This document shows positions 1 to 6,795 of a stretch of 64,000 nt of DNA, one piece after another (positions within the stretch are counted from its first letter, which is position 1; every line of letters begins with the position of its first letter). A program made the translations under genes and the position numbers. This DNA is from Amycolatopsis jiangsuensis (GTDB lineage: Bacteria; Actinomycetota; Actinomycetes; Mycobacteriales; Pseudonocardiaceae), in the NCBI RefSeq assembly GCF_014204865.1, contig NZ_JACHMG010000001.1, positions 682,001 through 746,000 on the forward strand, written 5' to 3'. Below the pieces are notes generated by a model. It was not told where the DNA came from. It did not search any database and worked only from the letters and a program-made list of their open reading frames with translations.

Positions 1-87
1 GCGGTCGCGAACGTGGTGGTCAGTCTCGCCGCGGGTTTCGGCGGCGCGGTGTTCGGCTACGAGGTCGTGCAGGCCCTGGTCAGCTGA
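1..87 (+). CDS. crcB: FluC/CrcB-like fluoride channel, C-terminal fragment
   Basis: The window opens inside a reading frame that gives 28 residues ending in a TGA at 85-87. The visible tail begins ANVVVSLAAGFGGAVFGY, a small hydrophobic helix rich in Gly and Ala. It resembles the last transmembrane helix of FluC/CrcB fluoride exporters, where an N-V-V-x-S-L motif is typical. FluC proteins are dual-topology membrane dimers that export fluoride. Only the end of the gene is present, so the family assignment rests on one helix and is tentative; another small membrane protein is possible. Confidence 0.5.
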   Translation, partial: AVANVVVSLAAGFGGAVFGYEVVQALVS

Positions 88-135
88 CCGCGGTGGTCGC
101 ACCTGGCCGCCGCGCGGCGATCCGGTGACCGGGGT

Positions 136-1368
136 TCACACCCGGCCGCGGACCAGGTCGATCAGCCGGCCCAGCACGTGCTCCCCGGACGCGCGGAGCC
201 CGTTGTGCTCGTACTCGCTGGTCAGCCAGGTCCGCAGAGTGGGCATCAGCCGGGCGGTCTCCTCGGAGAAGGCCCGCTCGACGTAGACGTCTTCGGCGTA
301 GATGGCGGCCGCGGCCGGCACGGTGCACGCGCGCAGCCTGTCCGCGTCGTAAAGCCGGGGCCATTCGTGCGCAGCCAGCAGCTCGGCGGCTTCGCGCAGC
401 GGACGGAGGCCACGGACGTCCTCGAACAGCCACGGGAAGACGTGTTCGCCGGTGAGCAGCGTGGGGTCCTCGGTGAAGTCCGCGGGCAGCACGCGCTCCG
501 CGGACCAGCGGGTGGCGAAGCCGTCGGCGTACGAGGATTCGTGGACCACGGAGTAGAGCGGATTGCGCGCGGTGAAGGGGAGCATCGTCATCACGTCGTG
601 GGCGAAGGCAGGCGACGCCGGCTCGCGTTCGAGCAGGTAGTGCAGCGTCTCCGGACCACCGCTCGCGCCGAGGACGTAGCCGAGCTGGCGGAACAGGCGC
701 GCGGTGAGCGGACTCCCGTCGGGCAGCGTGATCTCGCCGGCGTCCAGACGGGGCAGCAGCGCGCGGACACGGTCGCGGTCGGCCGGGTAACGTTCGTAGT
801 AGCGGCGGTTGCGCTCCAGCATGGCGGCGAACGTGGCGGCGTAGACCTCGTCCGGATCACGGTGCAGCGGCGGCAGGCCGCCGGTGAAGAACGCTTCGCG
901 CAGCCCTTCCGGCGCCTGGGAAAGGTAAGCGAGCGTGCAGAAGCCGCCGAACGACTGGCCCAGCACGCTCCACTGCGGCACACCCAGCCTCTCGCGGATC
1001 AGCTCGGCGTCGGCGACGATCGAGTCCGCGCGGAAGTGCGTGAGGTATTCGGCCTGCTCCTCGGGTGACCTGCCGGGCAGCGTGCCCACCGGGGTGGACC
1101 GGCCGGTGCCGCGCTGGTCGAGCATGAGCACGCGGTACTCGCGCAGCGCCCGCGGCAGCCACCCGGGCGCGGACGCGGACGGCCGGGGCGCCTCCTGCCC
1201 GGGACCGCCCTGCAGGTACACCAGGAACGGCCGGTCGAGCCCGTCCGGGGCGGCGACTTCCCGGGCGAACACGGTGATCTCCCGGTCCCCTGGCCGCGAG
1301 TGATCCAGCGGCACGGAGAACTCGTGCTCGGTGAGGACCAGACCGGGGACGTGCACGCGGTTGCTCAT
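136..1368 (-). CDS. Alpha/beta-hydrolase, S33 prolyl-aminopeptidase family
   Basis: A 410-residue cytosolic alpha/beta hydrolase. Family landmarks seen in order are the oxyanion-loop GGPG near residue 54, a DQRGTG strand-turn near 84, and the nucleophile elbow GQSFGG with Ser139. A long cap region follows, and a histidine in YEHNGL near the C-terminus is the likely catalytic base. This is the layout of proline iminopeptidases (S33), which release N-terminal residues, usually Pro, from short peptides. Length is normal for the larger actinobacterial members. It stands alone, convergent with the upstream fluoride-channel fragment, and its substrate cannot be fixed from sequence. Confidence 0.85.
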   Translation of the reverse strand: MSNRVHVPGLVLTEHEFSVPLDHSRPGDREITVFAREVAAPDGLDRPFLVYLQGGPGQEAPRPSASAPGWLPRALREYRVLMLDQRGTGRSTPVGTLPGRSPEEQAEYLTHFRADSIVADAELIRERLGVPQWSVLGQSFGGFCTLAYLSQAPEGLREAFFTGGLPPLHRDPDEVYAATFAAMLERNRRYYERYPADRDRVRALLPRLDAGEITLPDGSPLTARLFRQLGYVLGASGGPETLHYLLEREPASPAFAHDVMTMLPFTARNPLYSVVHESSYADGFATRWSAERVLPADFTEDPTLLTGEHVFPWLFEDVRGLRPLREAAELLAAHEWPRLYDADRLRACTVPAAAAIYAEDVYVERAFSEETARLMPTLRTWLTSEYEHNGLRASGEHVLGRLIDLVRGRV

Positions 1369-1440
1369 GCCCTCGATCCAACCAGCCGCCCGGCGGGGAG
1401 GCCACCGCTTTCCCCGGGACGGCAGTGCAGTTCCGGCGAA

Positions 1441-1975
1441 CGTGCCGGGATGGATCGGATTGCGTGCTGCTGTGCCGGTTTTTGCTGCTGCGCCGGTGCT
1501 CGGCAGCGTGTGTTGCTTCGCGGTGTGGCTGGGTCACTGGCACTCGTTGCTTCGCCGTGGCCGGCTGGTGCGCTGCTCCGGCTGTTCGCCGGTGCTCGCT
1601 CCTTGAGGTCGCCGCTGGTGGGTGCTCGATGCGTCGGGGTGCTGCTGACGGTTGTTCGTTGCTGGGGGCGTTCGATGGGGGCTCGTTGCAGGGCGGCGTG
1701 GTGGGGTTGCGGGGACTTGCTGCTTCGCCGTGCCGGATGTGCGGCCGTGCTCACTGCTTGGCGGCTGCCTGCCGGTGCTCGTCGCTTCGCCGTGTGGCTG
1801 CGTCACTGGCACAGGCGGCATCGCCGTGCCGTTCACCGGGCGTTTCTTGCATGGCATCGAGTGTTGCTTGCGGGTTACTCGCTGCCTCGCGGTGTGGGCG
1901 GGTCGCTGGCGCTCGTTGCTTCGCTGTGGCCGGCTGGTGCGCTGCTCCGGCTGTTCGCCGATGCTCGTCGCCTGC
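1441..1975. repeat. Gene-free A-poor tract with degenerate long repeats
   Basis: The 1369-2071 interval holds no convincing gene. The plus strand is strikingly poor in A and rich in G, T and C. An approximately 85-bp segment at 1515-1599 recurs at 1884-1968 (offset 369) with about 90 percent identity by eye. A partial third copy lies at about 1781-1830. The shared cores are GCTTCGCCGTG and CCGGCTGGTGCGCTGCTCC. Several frames are open simply because A-poor sequence lacks stop codons on this strand; none has a credible ribosome binding site or a recognisable domain. It is a degenerate repeat tract of unknown origin. Confidence 0.65.
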
Positions 1976-2071
1976 CGGGCACGGTGCCTTGCCGGGCACA
2001 ATGCTGCCTGATGGCCGGCGAGCCGGGGCATAACGCGTGCTCGTCCGTCCACAGCAGACGGCCGGGGCGGG

Positions 2072-2347
2072 TTACTCCTTGCCCAGGGAACGCCGGATCT
2101 CGGCCAGCTTGTCCTTCGCCGCCTTGTCGCGGTCGGCGATCTTCTTGTCCAGCGACTCGATCGTCTCCGGGCCGCCGATCCCGGCGACGTCCTGGGAGCC
2201 GATCGACGTGGTGTAGCGCTTTTCGATGCGGTCGCGCACGTAATCGTAGGACGGGACGCCGCCCTCGCTGTAGTCCGCTTCCGGCACTGCCGGGCCCTGC
2301 CCGAGCGCGGGGTCGAACGGCTGCTCGCCGGGGTTGTCCGTGGTCAT
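2072..2347 (-). CDS. Small acidic hypothetical protein
   Basis: A 91-residue soluble protein, not recognised as a named family. The first half is acidic and rich in Pro and Gly (EQPFDPALGQGPAVPEADYSEGG). The second half is predicted helical and highly charged, with a heptad-like stretch (ESLDKKIADRDKAAKDKLAEIRRSL) compatible with a short coiled coil. The pattern V-P-S-Y-D-Y-V-R-D-R-I-E-K-R looks conserved-protein-like rather than random, and codon third positions are strongly GC as in neighbouring genes, which supports a real gene. No partner can be inferred from position. Confidence 0.7.
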   Translation of the reverse strand: MTTDNPGEQPFDPALGQGPAVPEADYSEGGVPSYDYVRDRIEKRYTTSIGSQDVAGIGGPETIESLDKKIADRDKAAKDKLAEIRRSLGKE

Positions 2348-2484
2348 CGTCTCGCTCCGTCCCTCGTCAGGTCCACCCTACGCGACCACGCCCGGCCTGC
2401 GGGACGTTTCACCGGTCCGGATCCGCGGTAGCCCGGATGGGACGGCCGATCGCCGGCCGTCCGGTGACCGGAAAGGAGTGCCCG

Positions 2485-2640
2485 ATGCCCAGCGTCCGCC
2501 TCACCGCGCCACCCGCCCCGCCGGAGCCCGTCCCACCGGCCCCGGTCGAACCCGATCCGGTGCCGCCCTCGCCCGGGCCCGACCGGCCACTGCCCGAGCC
2601 CGAACCAGTGCCCCCGGATTCCGAACCAGGTCCGGAGTAG
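2485..2640 (+). CDS. Short proline-rich acidic protein
   Basis: A 51-residue reading frame starting at an ATG that sits six bases after a strong Shine-Dalgarno (GAAAGGAG, 2471-2478). The product is a short basic-polar head (MPSVRLTAPPAPPEP) followed by Pro-Glu/Pro-Asp repeats to the end, with Pro at roughly 40 percent. It has no hydrophobic segment and no Cys. Such Pro-acidic peptides are usually extended and disordered. It lies between two minus-strand genes. The good ribosome site and in-frame termination argue for translation; GC-rich proline codons could also arise by chance. Function unknown. Confidence 0.45.
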   Translation: MPSVRLTAPPAPPEPVPPAPVEPDPVPPSPGPDRPLPEPEPVPPDSEPGPE

Positions 2641-2664
2641 ACTGTCCTCTTCGGACTGTCCCGG

Positions 2665-3468
2665 TCAGCCGGCGGCGGCGCGCCCGTGCTTCCAATAACC
2701 GAAGAACGCGATGTTTCCCTTCGGCACACCGCGTTCCCGTGTGAGAAACCGGCGTGCGCCGGTGGCAAGGCCGCTTTCCCCGGCCACCCAGGTGTAGTCC
2801 GGTGGATCGGCGGGATCGAGCCCGGTCAGCACGTCGAGCGCGAGCCGGCCGGGTAGCCGGTCGTCCTCGCGCACGAGCCACCGCACCTCAGCCCCGGCCG
2901 GCGCGGCGACCGGCTGGATATCGCCGGGCGCGCCGACCTCGAGTAGCACTGTGGCCTTCAGGTCGACGGGTGAAGCTTCGAGCACGGCCAGCGCGGCGGG
3001 CACGGCGCTCTCGTCGGCGATGATCAGCTGGGTGCCGCTGTCCGGCGGTAGAAAGGTGATGCCTTCGTCGAGGAGCCCCACCTCGTCGCCCGCCTTGGCG
3101 GCGAGCGCGAATCTCGTGGCGGGCCCACCGTCCTCGTGCACGGCGAACTGGACGTCGAGCTCCGCGGCCTCGGGCCGGAAAGCGCGGACGGTGTAGTTGC
3201 GCACCCACGGCCTTGAGGTTTGGCTCATCAGCAGGTACTGGGCGAACCACCGGTTGCTCGACGCGGTGGGCAGGCGCAGTCCGGACTGCCCCTCGCGCGG
3301 GAAGAACAGCCGGACGCACTGGTCAAATCCGAGCGGGACGAACTCCGCGAGCGCCTCTCCGCCGAGCGTGAGGGTGACGAAGTGCTCCGATGTCCGCTCG
3401 GTCCGCACGACCGGAGCCCGGAGAAGCCGGCGCACCGCGGGCGCGCGCCGCTGGGGAATGGTGGGCAT
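2665..3468 (-). CDS. Siderophore-interacting FAD-dependent ferric reductase
   Basis: A 267-residue protein of the siderophore-interacting protein (SIP/ViuB) family. These are cytosolic FAD and NAD(P)H flavoreductases that reduce ferric siderophores to release iron. Seen in sequence: an N-terminal FAD barrel with the RNYTVR isoalloxazine/phosphate motif near residue 91, the acidic pyridine-nucleotide lobe with IIADESAVPAAL, and the hallmark C-terminal FFGYWKHG. Length matches the family. An iron box lies about 20 bp upstream of its ATG, so it should be derepressed in low iron. A separate siderophore ABC importer occurs at 58231-61039. Confidence 0.9.
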   Translation of the reverse strand: MPTIPQRRAPAVRRLLRAPVVRTERTSEHFVTLTLGGEALAEFVPLGFDQCVRLFFPREGQSGLRLPTASSNRWFAQYLLMSQTSRPWVRNYTVRAFRPEAAELDVQFAVHEDGGPATRFALAAKAGDEVGLLDEGITFLPPDSGTQLIIADESAVPAALAVLEASPVDLKATVLLEVGAPGDIQPVAAPAGAEVRWLVREDDRLPGRLALDVLTGLDPADPPDYTWVAGESGLATGARRFLTRERGVPKGNIAFFGYWKHGRAAAG

Positions 3469-3487
3469 GGGACGTCCTGAGAGTTGA

Positions 3488-3507
3488 TTAGGTTAGGGTT
3501 GCCTTAG
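3488..3507. promoter_or_regulatory. Iron box (IdeR/DmdR type) for the siderophore reductase
   Basis: The 20-mer TTAGGTTAGGGTTGCCTTAG matches the actinobacterial iron box consensus TTAGGTTAGGCTAACCTAA at most positions, including both half-site cores. It lies 20 bp upstream of the ATG of the siderophore-interacting protein on the minus strand, the expected place for repression by an iron-loaded DtxR-family regulator. The regulator is not in this window. Confidence 0.75.
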
Positions 3508-4095
3508 TTGAAGCTACTCCGACCGCGGGCGTCCGGCAATGAGTGATGGTCGGCCGGGCGGCTCGTGGCGTGCGGACGGTCGGTCGGCCGGCCGGCTGCC
3601 CGCCGCCGGTAGGCCGGGGTCAAGGCTGCTTGGGGCGTCCGGGAAGTGATGCTCACTCTTCGTGTCCCACTGGTCGAGTGAAGGTTCGTCCGGGTTTCGC
3701 GCGGATCCGGTGACGCAGAGTGTGCGCGCCTCTGACGGGTGCGGCCTGCGTCGGCTCGGGACCGGCCGGATGTGCGGATGACGTGCGATCCCTCGGAACT
3801 GCTCAGGAGTGATGTGCAAGATTCGGTACGACCGTGGGCGCCGGCGACCGTCGGCGGAAGGGCGAGCGGCGCCTGTTTCGAGTGCTTGCGCTCCGTAGTG
3901 GAAGGCATCACTCGAACCGCTGGGCGACCGTGAAATACCGTTCGGCGCGACACTCCGGGTACCAGCGGGCGGTGACGGAGGGTTCCGGTCACGATGAGGT
4001 GGCCGGCATTGCCGGGCGTGGAAAAGGTGGCCCCTGCGGACGCACGGGCCACGCGGAGTCCGTGTACCTGCTTGGGAGACAAGGAAAAGGACCTC
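3508..4095. other. Gene-free interval
   Basis: About 590 bp between the iron box and the next start. Long frames on the minus strand here give low-complexity Arg/Ser/Pro-rich products without domains or ribosome sites, so I read them as chance frames. A short plus-strand frame (3739-3933) is also unconvincing. I see no RNA gene or clear terminator. Confidence 0.5.
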
Positions 4096-4491
4096 GTGAC
4101 CGGATCGTCGGACATCCTCGGAGAGCCGGACCGTGTCCGTCGCGTCCGGGTGGCCGTGGACTGGCTGCCCGCCGAACGCGAACGGCGCATCGCGACCCGC
4201 GAAGAGATGATCGCGGCCGGTGCCCGGGTGCTGGCCCGCCACGGCCAGGGCCGGCACCGCAAGCCGGAGACCCGGAAAAACTGGCTGCACCTGTTGGCCG
4301 AAACGTTCTCGGCCTGGTTGCCGGCACTGCGCGTGTGCCTGCTGCTGATCGCCGGCGCGGTGGTCCTCGCCGGCGTGGTGCTCATGGCGAGCCCCGAGGT
4401 CGGCGCGGCGATCGGCACGTTCGTGGGCATCGCCAGCCTGGTGGGCGCGGCCGCCCTCCGACCGCGACGGGCCCCCTCGCACCGGTGCTGA
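4096..4491 (+). CDS. Small membrane protein with two C-terminal helices
   Basis: Start chosen at the GTG at 4096, preceded by AAGGAAAAGG; longer in-frame versions add an unlikely Cys-rich head. The 131-residue product has a charged, helical cytosolic half (WLPAERERRIATREEMIAAG) followed by two hydrophobic segments, about residues 76-98 (VCLLLIAGAVVLAGVVLMA) and 102-120 (AAIGTFVGIASLVGAAAL), and a basic tail. The short linker suggests a hairpin in the membrane. No named family recognised. It is followed at once by repeat and remnant DNA, so it may be the last gene before a scar. Confidence 0.55.
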   Translation: MTGSSDILGEPDRVRRVRVAVDWLPAERERRIATREEMIAAGARVLARHGQGRHRKPETRKNWLHLLAETFSAWLPALRVCLLLIAGAVVLAGVVLMASPEVGAAIGTFVGIASLVGAAALRPRRAPSHRC

Positions 4492-4545
4492 GCGGCCGAT
4501 CCGGTCCCGGGAGCGAAATCGGTCGCCGAGCCTTGTGGCGTGCCG

Positions 4546-4629
4546 GATGGCTCGTTCGCGCGCCGGGTGACTTGCCAGGGTGTGCAGGATGACTCATTCG
4601 CGCGCCGAGCGACTCGCCACGGTGTGCAG
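4546..4629 (+). repeat. Two-copy 42-bp tandem repeat
   Basis: Unit 1 (4546-4587) and unit 2 (4588-4629) are each 42 bp. Both begin GATG(G/A)CTC(G/A)TTCGCGCGCCG and end GGTGTGCAG, with about seven differences. A third truncated unit starts GATGATTTCGAGCAG at 4630. Read in the open frame this gives a 14-residue repeat D-x-S-F-A-R-R-x-T-x-x-G-V-Q. It directly precedes the helicase remnant. Confidence 0.75.
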
Positions 4630-4674
4630 GATGATTTCGAGCAGCCGGCGCTACGGCGTGGGCTCGGGCCCCTC

Positions 4675-4821
4675 GATCAAGCCGCCGACCGCCTGGTTGG
4701 CGGTGGCTGCAAGGTCCGCTTCACCGACCAGTGCGGCCAGGACACCTTGGTCGAGCTCATGACCGACGGCATCCTGCTGGCAGCGCACAGGATCATCGAC
4801 TTCCCGGTGGGTCAGGAGTAG
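4675..4821 (+). pseudogene. Remnant of an HrpA-type DEAH-box helicase
   Basis: The frame reads CKVRFTDQCGQDTLVELMTDGILLA. This closely resembles the HrpA core region (consensus G-x-x-VRF-x-DQ-x-x-x-x-TLVKLMTDGILLAE) that precedes the DEAH Walker B box in these RNA helicases. After LLAA the sequence jumps to IIDFPVG, resembling the NIDFLLG that normally follows about 25 residues later, so the DEAH motif itself has been deleted. Nothing else of the roughly 1300-residue helicase is present. It is therefore a small internal fragment, preceded by the 42-bp repeats in the same open frame (from 4540). Similarity is from memory of the family, not a search. Confidence 0.65.
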
Positions 4822-4914
4822 TCAGTCCGACGGTGTACGCACGATCTCGTCTTCCGGTGTCGGGTCAGCGTGATCTACAGATGTTCACAGGAGTTCCGCG
4901 AAGGCGCGCACCCA

Positions 4915-4936
4915 TTAAGTCAGCCACTTGACTTAA
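4915..4936. promoter_or_regulatory. Perfect inverted repeat, likely operator of the monooxygenase operon
   Basis: TTAAGTCA (4915-4922), six bases, then TGACTTAA (4929-4936): a perfect 8+8 bp inverted repeat, AT-rich in a GC-rich neighbourhood and about 80 bp upstream of the monooxygenase start. Size and symmetry suit a TetR-family dimer, and the operon it precedes encodes one at 8356-9027. Binding by that protein is inferred. Confidence 0.65.
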
Positions 4937-5016
4937 CGCCTCGAACTTGCTTACCTGAAGACCATCGAACGAACACTGCGCCGGCACGCTACGAGCCGGG
5001 GCGAAGGGGAGGTGTG

Positions 5017-6795
5017 ATGGTCGCGGTCGGCCGCGCGGGGCTGGGGTTCGATCCGGAGGAGCTGCGGGCGCGTTACCGGGCCGAGCGGGATCGCCGGGTT
5101 CGTCCGGACGGGGCCGCGCAGTACCGGGGCGCGGTGGGGGAGTTCGGGTACTACGCCGAGGATCCCTACCGTGCCGGTGATCCCGAGCGCGCGCCCCTGC
5201 GGGACGAGGTCGAGGTCGTCGTGGTGGGCGGGGGGTTCGGCGGGCTGCTGGCCGGCGCCCGGCTGCGGCAGGCGGGCGCCGATCGGATCCGCGTGATCGA
5301 GAAGGGCGGCGACTTCGGCGGGACCTGGTACTGGAACCGCTATCCGGGCATCCACTGCGACATCGAGTCCTATGTGTACCTCCCGCTGCTGGAAGAGCTG
5401 GGCTACGTCCCCGAGTGGAAGTACTCGCCGGGCGAGGAGATCCGCCGGTACGCGCAGTCGATCGGGCGGCACTTCGGGCTCTACCGCGACGCCTGCTTCG
5501 GCACTTCGGTGACCGGCCTGGACTGGTCGGGCGACGCCTGGATCGTGCGCACCGACCGGGGTGACGAGATCCGCTCCCGCTACGTGGTCGTCTCCAACGG
5601 CACCCTCGATCGTCCGAAGCTGCCGGGAATTCCTGGCATCGAGAATTTCGCCGGACACACCTTCCACACCAGCCGCTGGGACTACGGGTACACCGGCGGC
5701 ACCGCGGACGGCGGGCTCACCGGGCTGGCGGGCAAGCGGGTCGCGCTGATCGGTACCGGCGCCACGGCCGTGCAGGTCGTGCCGCACCTCGGGCGTGACG
5801 CCGGGCAGCTGTACGTGTTCCAGCGCACGCCTTCCTCGGTCGACGTGCGCGGGAACCGGCGCACCGATCCCGGCTGGGCGGCTTCGCTCGAGCCGGGGTG
5901 GCAGCGCGAGCGGCGCGACAACTTCCTCGAGATCGTCAGCGGCGCACAGGTCGAGGAAGACCTGGTCGCCGACGGCTGGACCGGCAGCGCACAGCTGCTG
6001 CGCAACCTCGTGCCGAGCACCGCCTACGCCGGGCTCTCCCGGGAGGAACGCGAGGAGGTCGACGAGCTGGCGGACTTCCGCAAGATGAACGAACTCCGCG
6101 CCAGGGTGGACGAGCTGGTCACCGACCCGGCCACGGCCGAGCTGCTCAAACCCTGGTACCGCTACATGTGCAAGCGGCCCACGTTCAGCGACAGCTACCT
6201 GCAGACGTTCAACCGGCCCAACGTGTCCTTGGTGGACACTGCCGACCACGGCGGCGTCGAGCGGATCACCGAGACAGCCGTGGTCGCCGGTTCCCGCGAG
6301 TACGAAGTGGACTGCATCATTTTCGCCACGGGGTTCTCGGTCGGCGCGTCCGATGTGTTCACCGGACGGCTGCCGGTGCACGGCCGGGACGGGGTGTCCC
6401 TGCTGGAGCACTGGAGCGAGGGGCCACGCACCCTGCACGGCTTCTACAGCAACGGCTTCCCCAACCTGTTCCATCTCGGGCCGGCGCAGAACGCCAGTTC
6501 GGTGAACTTCGTACACGTGCTGGACGAGCAGGCAGTGCACGTCGCGCAGGTCGTCGCGAAGGCCGGGGGCAAGCGAGTGGAGCCGAGTGCGGACGCCGAG
6601 CAGCGGTGGGCGGACACGATCCGCGAAACCTCGCCGGACCGGCAACGCTTCCAGGAGGAGTGCACTCCCGGCTACTACAACAACGAGGGCCGCCCGCGGG
6701 CGCGGGCCCATTCCTTCGGCGGCGGCGCGGTGGCCTTCCACGAGCTGCTGCGCGAGTGGCGGTCCGGTGACATGGCGGAGGTGCTGCCGGAATGA
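5017..6795 (+). CDS. Type I Baeyer-Villiger monooxygenase
   Basis: Start set at the ATG at 5017, preceded by GGGGAGG; this gives 592 residues. These FAD/NADPH enzymes insert oxygen next to a ketone to give an ester or lactone. Seen: an N-terminal extension of about 65 residues (RARYRAERDRR...GYYAEDPY) as in the cyclopentadecanone-monooxygenase-like branch; FAD Rossmann motif GGGFGG near 70; GGTWYWNRYPG near 100; the diagnostic fingerprint FAGHTFHTSRWD at 211-222; second Rossmann motif GTGATA near 246. The length and extension fit enzymes for bulky or macrocyclic ketones, including steroids. The stop overlaps the next start by 4 nt (ATGA), so it is probably translated together with the beta-propeller hydrolase. 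Exact ketone unknown. Confidence 0.92.
   Translation: MVAVGRAGLGFDPEELRARYRAERDRRVRPDGAAQYRGAVGEFGYYAEDPYRAGDPERAPLRDEVEVVVVGGGFGGLLAGARLRQAGADRIRVIEKGGDFGGTWYWNRYPGIHCDIESYVYLPLLEELGYVPEWKYSPGEEIRRYAQSIGRHFGLYRDACFGTSVTGLDWSGDAWIVRTDRGDEIRSRYVVVSNGTLDRPKLPGIPGIENFAGHTFHTSRWDYGYTGGTADGGLTGLAGKRVALIGTGATAVQVVPHLGRDAGQLYVFQRTPSSVDVRGNRRTDPGWAASLEPGWQRERRDNFLEIVSGAQVEEDLVADGWTGSAQLLRNLVPSTAYAGLSREEREEVDELADFRKMNELRARVDELVTDPATAELLKPWYRYMCKRPTFSDSYLQTFNRPNVSLVDTADHGGVERITETAVVAGSREYEVDCIIFATGFSVGASDVFTGRLPVHGRDGVSLLEHWSEGPRTLHGFYSNGFPNLFHLGPAQNASSVNFVHVLDEQAVHVAQVVAKAGGKRVEPSADAEQRWADTIRETSPDRQRFQEECTPGYYNNEGRPRARAHSFGGGAVAFHELLREWRSGDMAEVLPE

Noticed and set aside
1300..2640. 446-residue plus-strand frame through the repeat tract
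   Set aside because: Low-complexity, domain-free and without a ribosome site; only its final 51 codons have an independent credible start.
3504..4482. Minus-strand frames of 308 and 322 residues
   Set aside because: They run antisense to the small membrane protein and through gene-free DNA, with Ser/Arg/Pro-rich, domain-free products.
4540..4629. 42-bp repeats considered as a CRISPR array
   Set aside because: The two units are contiguous with no spacers and the unit is not palindromic.
4951..6741. 596-residue minus-strand open frame
   Set aside because: Exact antisense of the Baeyer-Villiger monooxygenase; composition is His/Pro/Gly/Arg-rich with no domain. Third-position GC makes such antisense frames common here.
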